From: Avena insularis | Lineage: Eukaryota; Streptophyta; Magnoliopsida; Poales; Poaceae | Direction: 5' to 3' | Length of the DNA stretch: 64,000 nt | NCBI GenBank assembly: GCA_023614405.1 | Contig: CM042685.1 | Location: forward strand, 89,890,684-89,954,683 | Shown here: positions 11,943-22,148 of the stretch, piece after piece | How the letters are laid out: each line of letters opens with the position of its first letter | Position numbering within the stretch: the stretch's first letter is position 1 | Translations under genes and position numbers: made by a program | The notes under the pieces: generated by a model | What the model was told of the DNA's origin: nothing | Database searches by the model: none | The model's input: the letters and a program-made list of their open reading frames with translations, nothing else

Positions 11943-13778
11943 GGTCCTAATTGATTGGGCTAACCCTCCCCCGTAATGCCAAAAGCAAGAAAAATCATTT
12001 CTCTTAATATCATTATGTGATATGTGAGTTTATTGATGAGTATTGGTCATGAACCCAAGATATATCTTCGCGGTGTCATACCATCCACTCCAACATGGTG
12101 GCTTCGGCCACCGCCCTCTTCCTTGAGAAGAGTTGGTTTCTTGTGTATCTTTTTGGATTTTATTGCATATCTTGTGTTCTTATGGAAAATACACCCAATT
12201 ATGGATTTTATTTGTTTTGACTTTTACGTTTTGGGTGTGTAGTACCATCATAGTTTGGATGTCTAAACCTAAACTTTCCTCTATCCTAGAGCCATCTATC
12301 TTTCACACAAGTCCTTTGGTACACTTGCGAGGGTTTTGTTTGGGGTGCACTAGACTAAGTTTGTGTATAACAGAAGATTCAGAGTGGGCCGGATTATACG
12401 CTCCTTGTGGGGGACGGATAATCAGCCCCGGGCGGATTTCGTCTCTTAAGGCTAGGGCGATGGGGGGAATGGCTCAAATAGATAAGAACTTCCACCCTGA
12501 ACTCTTGCCTCTAACTCATCCGCCGCCGGCTGCCCGACCCTCCCCGGAGTCATTTCGATAACCAAACTCTCTGGCCCCTCCCTGGATTTTCTTTCCATCA
12601 CCTCCGGGTACCTTCTCCTCCGAGTTCCTCTTCCAATGAGTGAGGGTAAATCCCCCATTCTTTTCTTTTGTATGGAAGTTGTGTTTTTTTGTGGAAACTC
12701 AAATTAGAGGTGTGCAACATCGCACCACCTCTCCCCTGTACCAAACACACACACACCACACATACGCAAGCACACGTACGTGTACATGCCTCGCCTACAC
12801 GCACACAACATCGCTCAACACGGAAACGCCCTGCCAATTCGCATGACCCATCGATCCCGGTCCCACTCCACAGACCCCCAGTCCGCCGCAATTCCTGGCC
12901 CCGCCACTCCCGTCGCTAGCGACACAAAACCCCCCGCTCTCTCTCTCCCCCGCGACCCTGTCTCCCCTACTTCTCTGCCTCCGCTCCGCCTAAGACCTTC
13001 CCGCGTCGCCGCCCCGCTTCCTCACCCCTCATCATCCCCCGCTCCTTCGTCTCATGCGCTGCTCGTTCGCTTCCTCCGACCCATCGACGAGCCTGGCTGC
13101 GACCCCGAGTAGTAGCCGCTGGCCGCAGTTCCCCTACCTTGCGCCGAGCCACCACCTCATCACCTCTGGCCAGCCCCGTGCCTCCTTGTTGCTAACCCGG
13201 CTGCCCTCCTCCCCATCCATCGCTCGTGCCGTGGACACTCTCCCTGCCTCCGGCAGAAGGCACCGCGGAGGGTCCCTAACCGTTTTCTGACTGTTGGAGA
13301 AGAACTAGACCGGAGACTCCAGTCTATACACTGGAGACTCCGGTCTACACCGGAGATTCCGGCCTATCTCCGGACTAGCCTCCGGACTGCCCATCTGAAT
13401 GACCAGGGCCAGGAACGACCCAACTTGGCCGGAGACTCCGGTCCTCCAGCACCGGAGACTCCGGTCTGAGCCAAGATCAGAGATTCTGGAGAAGCCTCCA
13501 GACCTTGCTCCGCACCCCAATACAGAATGTCCCAGCTATGATTCTAAAGCCTCCACCGGGGACACATCCGGAAACTCCGTACCACACCGCAGACTCCGGA
13601 CCACACCGGAGACTCCGGTCTAGGCAAACCGGAGACTCCGGTCTGGAATTTCCAAAACTGTGTCACACTTAGCAGGAATCTTTCCAAAGTGTAAAGGTAC
13701 TTTTCACTTATCATAATACCAACCTATGGACAATGACAAACTGTAAAATGATCTACTTGTTGTTAACAAACACCAAAA
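11943..13778 (+). other. 3' tail of the Copia element, non-coding
   Basis: No convincing coding region. It holds a GGCCGGATTATACGC / GGACGGATAATCAGCCCC pair near 12395-12437, a CA-rich stretch (about 12743-12810), a GC-rich pyrimidine-rich zone (12820-13290), and the CCGGAGACTCCGG array. It could include an eroded 3' LTR. The last 130 bp up to the Athila-like protease cannot be assigned. Confidence 0.4.
13306..13645 (+). repeat. Array of CCGGAGACTCCGGTCT palindromic units
   Basis: About ten full or degenerate copies of a 16-bp unit whose core CCGGA-GAC-TCCGG is a perfect inverted repeat around one base. Clear copies start near 13309, 13332, 13350, 13429, 13452, 13605 and 13629. Spacing is irregular (about 18-100 bp). 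The unit has the same CCGGA-N3-TCCGG form as the linker repeats upstream, which ties this array to the Copia element. Confidence 0.7.
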
Positions 13779-14207
13779 GTGATTATGACAATAAATGTCC
13801 TTTCAACTGCTTTATGTGATTTGGGAGCTAGAGTTAGTGTTATGCCTTTTTCTCTCTATAAAAGGCTCCAGCTAGAAAAGTTGATACCAACTGATATATC
13901 TTTGCAAATGGCTGATAAGTCGACTACTATTCCTATTGGTATATGTGAGGATGTTCCTATTCAAGTGGCTCATAATTGCTTGGCTTTGACTAATTTTGTT
14001 GCGCTTGAAATGCCTGAAGATGATAATATGTCTATTATTCTTGGGAGACCTTTTCTTAATACTGCAGGTGCTGTCATTAATTGCAATCAAGGAAAAGTAA
14101 CATTAAATATTAATAACAAAGAGCATACTGTCTATTTCCCCAAGAAGGTTGCTAAGATCTATTGCCTAAATTCCATTGAAAATATTGAGAGCATCAAGGT
14201 TGGATAA
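13779..14207 (+). pseudogene. Retroelement aspartic protease fragment
   Basis: An open 142-codon stretch with the retropepsin active site written CDLGARVSVMP (about residues 12-22) and the second motif IILGRPFLNTAGAVI (about residues 84-98). Both are in the order and spacing seen in Athila-type Gypsy proteases. It would cut Gag(-Pol) inside virus-like particles. The usual DLGAS is DLGAR here. The gag part upstream is missing and no RT follows, so this is a fragment of a polyprotein and not a gene with its own start; the ATG at 13779 is only the first in frame. Confidence 0.75.
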
Positions 14208-15038
14208 ATATATTGTCCCATTCCACAAGAAATTTTTGAAACTATTATGATTGGGAAAATTGCTATCAAGTATGAGGTAACATAATCACCTTCTGGAATG
14301 CAAAGTTTTGTTTCATATAAGATTGTTTTGGTAACAAGACTTGATCAACCTTGTTAACAAAAGGATTTTAATGAACGAAATAATGTTTCCACTATGGTTA
14401 TACTTGCTTTCTTTTACTTTTATCCTTCCTAGTCTTTGCCTTTCTTTTGCTAGCTTTGGTTTTGCTAGTTGTTTGCTTGTTAGAGTGTCTTAGAACTTCT
14501 GTAGTTTGGCTTTTGGTTTGCTTTTGCTTCTTCTAAAAAAAACGTTTCTGTGAGAAAATCAATTTTCATACCCTGAAAATTGGCCAAAAATAAAGTTTCC
14601 GGAAAAATCCCGGAAAATTCAAAATAAAAATTCCTCGAAAAAGGGGCAGAGGGACACCCGGAGTTACCCAGGGGGCCACCCTAGGCCACCACACCCATGG
14701 TAGGCGTGGCCTACCTGTGGGCGGCGCCTGGGGGGGTCTGGCCCACATGGGCCCCTCCAGGCTGCCTCCTCAAAGACATCTTCTCTCTCTCTCCCAAAAA
14801 CAACGAAAAACTTGCTCAAGCTCGAGTTATTGTTGTTCTTGCTCGCGATTTTCGATCTCCTTGCTTAGCCCATCTTTGCTGCTGATTTTTGGAGAGATTG
14901 TTCCTTGGTATGTGCCTCCTCCACTTGTCCAATTAGATTTGTGATTGGTAGATTGTATCTTGAGTATTTTTCTACTATAGGTGACAAGTTGTTTGAGCTT
15001 GCATGCTTGTTCTATGCTTAGAAACTTTACTTTGATGC
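14208..15038 (+). other. Non-coding spacer between protease and ORF-1-like gene
   Basis: T-rich DNA, a short AT-rich part, then a GC-rich stretch (14640-14770) with CCACACCCATGG-like and GGCCCACATGGGCCCC inverted repeats. No pol domain is visible. It may hold the leader or an intron of a spliced downstream ORF, as is known for env-like genes of plant Gypsy elements, but no splice pair can be proven. Confidence 0.4.
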
Positions 15039-16249
15039 ATGGGTAGTCCTCTAGCAAGGTCCTATAGTAGTTGCTCACCATTTATCAACATGGAAATCAC
15101 TTGGTTTGATGTTTGTCTAAAAAATTTAGCAAGGAAGATGAGTACTTATCCACTGAACCAATATGACTTGATGGTGCCTGAGCCAATGAAGGTTCATCAT
15201 GAGGAGGCAGATTTTCCTTCCATATATCCATGCCATGAATTTATGAGAACCGCGGGAATCTCCCAGGATTTCCAAACTTTGATTGCGAATGCAGGGTTGG
15301 AACACTTTGTTGAAGGTGAACCATTTCAATTTGTTAAGCTAACCATGGCTTTTGTGTAGGACTTCCGGTTCACTTGGTCTACATCTAATCCCATGGTCCA
15401 TTACAAAATATATAATATACTTGTCGACCTGCCTTTTGCTGATTCTGTGCAGCAATTAGAGTACCTCAATGGGGATCTTGTGAGAAGATCAAGGAAAGGC
15501 CCAAGTCACTTATGGATTTATATGCTGAGATTTGCCAAGGTTTCGACTTCTCAAAGGGAAGTGGTAAAATTCGGAACATTCAGTTCCCAGCTATTAGATA
15601 CTTTGCCTATTTCATTACCAAGTGTGTTCTTGCTAGAAAGATTGCTAGAAAGTTGTCTTCTTTTGATCTAGCTTTTATCGCAACTGCTCTGAATAGGAAT
15701 AGATATTATAGCATGGGTGCTTTGATAGCTCACCGTCTCACCACCAACCGCGAGAAGGGTGGAATTTGTGGAGGTCTCATTGCTTCTAGATTGCTAGCTT
15801 TCCATGGTTTAGAGCCTCACTATTCAGATTATCAGTTCCCCATAGAGAGGCTGGATCTTGAATCCATGGTTCAGCATGGTTTTGTTTCCTTGGGGGCTAA
15901 TGTGAGAAGTTTACCGTATGAATTATGTTTTGCCCAGCAAGGTCGGAGAAAGGGTAGGACTGATAAAATAGTTTATTTGCCTGCACCTGCATTGTTTAAC
16001 TTTGATAATAGGCAAGGATGGTCGCTTACGGAGGAGGAGGTTGACACATATGTGGCGGAGCTCTCCCAGCAAGAGGAGAATGTTGAAGAGGATGCCGAAG
16101 ACAATTTGGTTCAGCCCTCCAACTTGAGAGAGTCTTCATACCAGCAACCCTCATTTGATTGGGGCGTGTCTTCTTCTTCATCGCAAGCGCCTGACTATGA
16201 TCATTCCTATGATGAGCCACCAGCATGGGGTTACTACATGTACTATTGA
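15039..16249 (+). pseudogene. Athila ORF-1-like protein, broken
   Basis: Starting at ATG 15039 (a downstream MEITWFDVCLKNLARKM is probably nearer the true N-terminus), the frame reads through YPLNQYDLMVPEPM and EGEPFQFVKL to an in-frame TAG at 15357-15359. After that, coding of the same protein resumes, but a single-base frameshift lies near 15440. The rest (MDLYAEICQGF..., FITKCVLARKIA, TTNREKGGICGGLIASRLL) is open to TGA-type end at 16249 with an acidic, Ser/Tyr-rich tail. This family (ATHILA ORF-1) is abundant in Triticeae Gypsy elements. Its biochemical role is unknown to me; it is not Gag, protease or RT. Its position matches the env-like slot. Confidence 0.65.
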
Positions 16250-16271
16250 ACCCCACTTAGGCCAAAATCCT

Positions 16272-16286
16272 AAGCTTGGGGGGAGG
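16272..16286 (+). promoter_or_regulatory. Internal polypurine tract (upstream copy)
   Basis: AAGCTTGGGGGGAGG lies 20 bp after the ORF-1-like stop. It is nearly the same as the tract that primes the 3' LTR at 19187-19200, but 2.9 kb upstream of it. Confidence 0.55.
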
Positions 16287-17749
16287 TATACCGACGTCAC
16301 ACTCATCTATATATCATGTTCGGTCGGTTCTTTGTATATCCATTGTTTCGCTTTGTTTTTGGTTCTTGTTGCTGCTTTCTCAAGAACACAAAAATACCAA
16401 AAATATTTTCGTTGTTTCTCTCGGTTTGTTTATTTGCTTTGGTTTGCCTTAAAACAAAAATCCAAAAAGATTTTTCTTTGTTTTCTTCTTGTTTGGTTTG
16501 ACCTTTTCTTTGTTTGGTTTTGCTTTGTTTGCTTTCTTTGAAAAATCAAAAACACCAAAAATATTTGTTCTTCTTCTTTGGTTTTGTGAGTTCTTTGCAG
16601 GGTTCAGCCGTCCTCAGTGGATTTTGGTTTCATGTTATTATTCAAGTCACACAAGTGACGGGCAATAATGAAGATTAAGACAACTTGAGGTGTGGTAAGA
16701 GGCTGATAACAAACTCTATTTGTTTCATTTTTGTACATATACTCATCATTGTGAGCATGCTTAGCCTGTTTGTGTAAGGTGTATGTCATTATGGATGCTT
16801 ATTAGTTCTTGCCCTCTTTTGATTAGCTCCAGCTTGTTAATAGTTTGTAGCATGTCATATGAATGTTTGCTTACATTGTTTTATTCATATTTTGGTATGA
16901 TATTGTGGTATCCTCCTCTGACTGTTCATGTGAATCGACTTGGCACATGCTCACGCATGCATATGACTAATCAATAGTTAGTAAGCCTCGGTGATTTATT
17001 TTGCCTTAGAGTTCTTGTATCACTTTCATGCCATAATTAGTCCTATTTTGTTGCAAGCATGATTATGATAGTTATTGCTCTCTCGTTTGTCCCTCCCTCT
17101 CTATTGCTGGCCTTCACTTGCACTGAGTATGAGATCTACCTATGCTTCCATTTCCCCAAAGCCAATATTGCCAACTGTTTCCACCATACCTACCTATTAG
17201 CATCGTTTGCTATTTCAGTGCATATTCAATATACCTTGTTTTCTTCCAAATAAAATGTTTGTCTGTTTTGAGAAAGTTAGTTAGTAAAGCTCTCACGAAC
17301 TTGATGGCACACTTTATTCCTTGCACTTAATAATTCTGAACCATTGTGACCTGTCCATGAAAGGTATATGCTTGCAAATTATATGCTGGGAGTCAGGGGA
17401 ACCGTGCTATCACGGGGAACGCTTTCAACACTTTTTAGATATCCTATCCAGTTGATACTTTGCTCTTTTGTTTACGGATGTCGACGATGTGAAATAAAAG
17501 GGGAGTTTGTGAGTTCATGGAGTTTATACATTGTGTTAGATAAACGCCTGGGTTGCTAGCCTAAGCCATGCCTAATCATGGTGGAAACTTGCAGCATCAC
17601 CATAATGAGAATTCTGTGAAGCATCCTCAATAAAAATCTAGACATATAGTAAATAAGAAGATCGCTGAGATGCTCATTGTCTGCTTGCCTTGTCATTTTG
17701 ATCACGGGATAGCTCCTGTATCATGTGCAAGGGGTACCCCTTTGGCGGT

Positions 17750-17992
17750 TGTAACACCCCCGGTCACTCCTGACCGATGGCTGTCACTCTTGGAAGCTCA
17801 ATAGGATTTCTAGACTAACCTCACAGACCAACACTAGTCTCTTCTGCGCACTTTTTCCTCACTCGTGCGCACCCGGTACCCACTTCCCGGTTGGTCATCC
17901 ATCCTAGAATTGCTCTAGGCCAAGCACGCTTAACCCGAGTTCTTTTCGAATGAGCTTCTGGAAAAGAAGTTGCAACTTGTTGGTATGGGTTT
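17750..17992 (-). repeat. Cassandra 3' LTR
   Basis: Begins TGTAACACCC on the plus strand. The 5S-like core is 17882-17936 (minus strand), covering the segment that in a 5S gene holds the internal RNA polymerase III control regions (A box, intermediate element, C box). It differs from the partner LTR by a modest number of substitutions. Confidence 0.85.
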
Positions 17993-18214
17993 TCTATCAA
18001 TCCTATTGAGCCATGCGCCAGGTTCTCACATACACCCACCCTTAGAAGATCAATGTCCTTGTCGATCAACCACAAGCCAGGAACTTCCCCTCTTGGCACA
18101 TGTCTGTGCGTCCAGTGCCGGCACATTGCCATGCCGTGTCCACTCCGGGCCACATGCTCCATGCTACACATGTCCGTCACTGACCCTCACACGCCCTTGT
18201 AACCGCGAGGGTCG

Positions 18215-18226
18215 GCTCTGATACCA
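18215..18226 (-). promoter_or_regulatory. Cassandra primer binding site
   Basis: TGGTATCAGAGC on the minus strand, complementary to the 3' end of plant initiator tRNA-Met, 2 nt from the LTR end. Confidence 0.9.
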
Positions 18227-18228
18227 CT

Positions 18229-18469
18229 TGTAACACCCCGTCCACTGGGCCCTAGGGGTGTCACTCCTGGCAGCTCAATAGGATCTCTAGACTAACCCCA
18301 CAGACCAACACTAGTCTCTTCTGCGCACTTTGTCCTCACTCTTGCGCACCCAGTACCCACTTCTCGGTTTGTCACCCATCCTAAGAATTGCTCTAGGACA
18401 AGCACGCTTAACCTGAGTTCTTTTCGAATGAGCTTCCAGAAAATAAGTTGCAACTTGTTGGTATGGGTT
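18229..18469 (-). repeat. Cassandra 5' LTR
   Basis: Direct copy of 17750-17992. Its 5S-like core is 18359-18413. It lies next to the PBS, so on the minus strand this is the 5' LTR. Confidence 0.85.
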
Positions 18470-19186
18470 CTCTATGATATGCATGTATGAACAATGACAA
18501 GAACTTGCAGGTAACCAAAGTTGAGTAGCATGCGGAGCGGCCCTCGTACTCAAGGGACTTGGGATTTCCAGTTTATGGTCTGTCAAGCATATGATTCAGA
18601 GTGGACCTCACTTTCACCTTAACCACATGAAGATGCCGATGATAGGGGCAATGAGAGCTCAAAGAAAATGAGTATCTTCCTTTTAGCATTAGGAAGCCTT
18701 TTCAAACTCTTCAAAACCATTTTCACTACCTTGTTGAGTCACCATTTATTCTATGAGCACCTTCTTGAGAGCATAGTTGTCATTCTTGTGTTTGTTCCAA
18801 AACTTGGTTAATTATGTCATGACTTTGATGCTTGTATCTCTGATATCTTTATCTCTAGTCTTCAATTGAACTTCAGAGGTGCCTTGGAATTTATATTGTC
18901 CTCTTCAAACAAAGGCAAGCGAGATACCACTCTATCATACCTTACTATGAGCATTACAATGTTGCTTATGTTTATGTTTCATGCTACTTATTATTATTGA
19001 GTTGGTTTCTCTTCATAGCTTGCAATGACTGGTGAGTAGACCTAGTTGCATACTCTTTATTATGAATGGTCTAAGCATCTACTCCTGTGCTGAGAATATT
19101 TACATCATATAAAGCAAATGTGTTCGTGAAAGTTCTTTTATCGCACTCAGTTTTCAACTTAATTGATAGAGGACAAGCAATAAGCT

Positions 19187-19200
19187 AAGCTTGGGGGAGT
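19187..19200 (+). promoter_or_regulatory. Polypurine tract of the plus-strand Athila-like element
   Basis: AAGCTTGGGGGAGT directly abuts the LTR start TGATACGTCC at 19201. This is the standard position for plus-strand priming. Confidence 0.8.
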
Positions 19201-20553
19201 TGATACGTCCAAAACGTATCTACTTTCCCGAACACTTATGCTATTGTTTCTCCTCTAAACTTGTGTGATTTGGATACAACTAACACGGACTGACGCTGTT
19301 TTCAGCAGAATTACCTTGGTGTCTTGTTTTTGTGCAGAAAATCAACTATCAGGAAAAATCCTGGAAAATATGCCAAAAATTATATTTTACCAGAAGACCC
19401 GTGGAGCCAGAAGAAGAGACGAAGAAGGGGCCTAGGGGCCCACACCCCTGCCAGGCGCGATCCCACTCCTGGACGCACCTAGGGGGTACAGCCACCCTAG
19501 GCACCCCCTCGGTCTCCCTCTACGCCTATAAGTTGTCTCTCGACCTAAAAACCAAGGGGGGTTCGATAGTTTTCCAGAAAGAGTTCTGCTCCGCCGCTGC
19601 CACTAGACGGATCTAGAAACTCCGTTCTGGCACCATGCCGGGACGGGGAATTTGGAGAGGATCATCGCCATCGTCATCACCAACGCATCTCCATCAACCA
19701 TCGATGTTTCCCTCATCCATGAGTGAGTAATCCCCTGTTGTAGGCTTGGGGATGGTAGGGATTGGATGAGTTCTATCATGTAATCGAATAAGATCTGTTA
19801 GGGCATAGTGCCTAGTATCTCTATTAGTGCTATTTGACTTTTTTATGACTTGTTGTGCTTAATGCTTGTCACTAGGGCCCGAGTGCCATGATCTCAGATC
19901 TGAACTTATTATTGAATCATTATGATAGTATTGTTGGTGGTCTTATCTGCAAGTTGTGTACACATATCATTGTCCAGATGCAAAGGCCCCAAAGTGACAA
20001 TAATTGAGACAACCGGAGGGGATGGTTGTGGTGTGAGGATATGTGTTCATGGAGTGTTAATGCTTTGCTCCGGTGCTCTATTAAAAGGAGCACCATAATT
20101 GCCAGTAGTTCCCTAGAGGACCCGCTGCCACGGGCTGGCTGGACAGAAGATGTTGTGCAAGTTCTCATTGCGAGCACGTATGACTATATTTGGAGCACAT
20201 GCCTAGGATTGTTTAGTGCTTGAATGCTTGTTATTATTTATCTGCAATGCCCTAGATCTTGAAGTTACATGTTTAGACTCGTCCATGCAACACCCGTCCA
20301 TCCATACCTATGCCTACCACACTCGAATCCCACTGTTACCATTACTGTTACTATTGTTCTTGTTTTACTGCTGCTGTTGCTTTGTTGTTGCTACTACAAA
20401 CTGTTGCTACTGATAAACTTCTGTGAGCAAGAACTATTTCCAGGTGCAGCTGAATTGACAACTCAGTTGTTAAGGCTTGCAAGTATTCTTTGGCTCCCCT
20501 TGTGTCAAATCAATAAATTAGGTAATACTACCCGCGAGGATTGTTGCAATCCC
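19201..20553 (+). repeat. 3' LTR of the plus-strand Athila-like element, left part
   Basis: Starts TGATACGTCCAAAACGTATC after the polypurine tract. It is collinear with the solo LTR 46832-48210 (same first 100 bp pattern, the GCTCTATTAAA block and the T/C-triplet-rich part near 20330-20400). It is broken at 20553 by the minus-strand element; the last bases (20549-20553, ATCCC) are the duplicated target. Confidence 0.85.
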
Positions 20554-22132
20554 TGATGACTCCTTGGTGGTGCCAAAGAACTTGGTGCTTGATGTGGAGT
20601 CTTGTTGGGAACCCCAAGAGCAAGGTGTGAAGAGTACAGCAGCAAGTCTTCCCTCAGTTGAGACCGAGGTTATCGAACCAGTAGGAGGAAGGAAACGTCA
20701 CACAGGTGTTGCAAGCAACGCGGAGACCTGCACAACACAAACTCAAGACTTTGCCCCAACGAATTAGTGAGGTTGTCAAGCTCACCGGTTTGCTGTAACA
20801 AAGGATTAAACGTATGGTGTGGAAGGTAATGGTTTGCAGCAAGTAAACAGGTAACGGTGGAAGATGTATCAATGGTAAAGATTAGACCGGGGTCCATACT
20901 TCACTAGAGGTGCTCTCCTTAGATAAACAACATGGCATGAAGGGTAAACAAATTACATCGGGGCAATTGACAGGAACTGAGCAAGGCATAACAACGCAAT
21001 TACTAGTCAGAAAGATCCTATGAGGTTGATTGGGCAATACAACAATATACATAGACCGCCATCCAACTGCATCTATGAATAGAAGTCCAGCTTTAGGTTA
21101 TCATCCGAACCCCCTCCAGTATTAAGTTGCAAGCAACAGACAACTTCTTTAAGCAAAGTGTGTAAGGTAAACGGTCTTCATGTTACATGAACAAGAGATC
21201 GTTGTTTTCTCCCTAGTAGCAACAACACATCTACAACCGAAGAGATTATTGTCACTTCCCTTGGAAACTAGAGGCATGAACCCACTATCGAGCATAAATA
21301 CCCCCTCTTGGAGTCACTAGCAACTACTTGGCCAAGATAACCACTAGCAATGGAGAGCATGCAAGATCACAAACAACACAGAGATGATAGAATCATAAAG
21401 ACAAAACCATTAATCAAACCAACATAATAATCTCAATATCCATCGGATCCACGCAAACACAACATGCATGATTACAAATAGATTAGATCTTGATCATGAA
21501 CGGAGCTCACAAGATCTATACATGAAAGCACGAAGGAGGAGATACAACCATCTAGATACTACATGGACCCATAGTCCAAGGTGGAACTACTCACGCATCA
21601 TACCGGAGAGAAGGCCTCCGGGATGATCTCGCCTCCGGCAGGGTGCCGGGAAGATCTTCAGATCCCCCGATCTAAGGACGATGGTGGCGGTGGTTACAGA
21701 CGGTTTCGTGGATTTATGATCGGCTACTCAGGGTTTCTGCATCGGGGGCTTCTTATAGGCGAAGGGGCGAGACCGGGAGGCGGCCAGGGCCACCAATCCC
21801 TAGCCAGGTGCAGGCCCACATGCCCCCATGCCTGGGGTGGGTCTGCCCCCCCCCCCCCTGGCTGGCCCCTCCAGCTCTACTCTGGACTTATTGTTCCCCA
21901 CGGAAAGTAATTGACTTTGTCCTTTGTCCCATCCAATTCCGAGAATATTTCTTTACTAACTTTTCTGAAACCAAAAACAGCAGAAAACAGGCATATGGCA
22001 CTGTTGCAACTTATTAATAGGTTAGTACCAAAAAACATGTAAAAAGCACCTCAAAGTGTCGACAAGTAAAGCAAAGTATATACTAAACAAGCATGCAGCA
22101 TAAAACATTATAGATACGTTTCCAACGTATCA
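20554..22132 (-). repeat. 3' LTR of the nested element
   Basis: 1579 bp. On the minus strand it runs from TGATACGTTGGAAACGTATC to GGAGTCATCA. It contains a 13-C homopolymer (21846-21858) next to GGGTGGG-like sequence, missing from the partner LTR, which explains part of the length difference. Confidence 0.9.
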
Positions 22133-22148
22133 ACATCCCCAGGCTTAA
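22133..22148 (-). promoter_or_regulatory. Polypurine tract of the nested element
   Basis: TAAGCCTGGGGATGT on the minus strand directly before the LTR start TGATACG. Confidence 0.75.

Larger units (their letters stand above)
4623..13778 (+). mobile_element. SIRE/Maximus-type Copia retrotransposon, 5'-truncated, internal segment tandemly duplicated
   Basis: Domain order is gag C-terminus, protease, integrase, reverse transcriptase, RNase H, as in Copia elements. The RT/RNase H wording (KSAFLNG, YGLKQAPCAWYDHL, YVDDIIFG, CQFLGRSLV.W) is of the SIRE lineage. No 5' LTR or gag N-terminus is present: the element begins at 4623 directly after an LTR-like end. The unit 4861-8237 is repeated as 8238-11577. 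After pol come a purine tract and a 1.8-kb tail with palindromic repeats. The right limit, where the Athila-like protease begins, is only approximate (13650-13778). All coding regions carry stops and frameshifts. Confidence 0.75.
17750..18469 (-). mobile_element. Cassandra TRIM retrotransposon (5S-derived LTRs)
   Basis: About 720 bp: two direct repeats of about 243 and 241 bp flank about 236 bp of internal DNA. On the minus strand the 5' LTR ends in GGGGTGTTACA, then after 2 nt comes TGGTATCAGAGC, the initiator-tRNA-Met binding site. Each LTR contains a stretch clearly like plant 5S rRNA (TTAAGCGTGCTTGG, TAGGATGGATGACC, CGGGAAGT). TRIM size, no coding capacity and 5S sequence in the LTRs are the defining features of Cassandra. 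It sits inside the non-coding block of the Athila-like element: flanks GGGTACCCCTTTGGCGG and TCTCTATGATATG rejoin as in the related block near 33740. The exact outer LTR ends and TSD are uncertain by a few bases. Confidence 0.9.
16287..19186 (+). other. Conserved non-coding block of the plus-strand Athila-like element
   Basis: No coding sequence. Apart from the Cassandra insertion it matches, in reverse complement, the blocks at 22149-24120 and 32993-34880, including the hairpin CCGTGCTATCACGG (17402-17415) and the segment around GGGGTACCCC. Conservation without coding capacity in three elements suggests a cis-acting role, or simply shared descent. Confidence 0.6.

Noticed and set aside
13306..13645. 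CRISPR-like array
   Set aside because: Units are short palindromes with irregular spacing in a plant retrotransposon; no spacers of constant length.
17882..17936. A 5S rRNA gene
   Set aside because: Only about half of 5S is present and it is repeated in both LTRs of a TRIM, so it is Cassandra LTR sequence.
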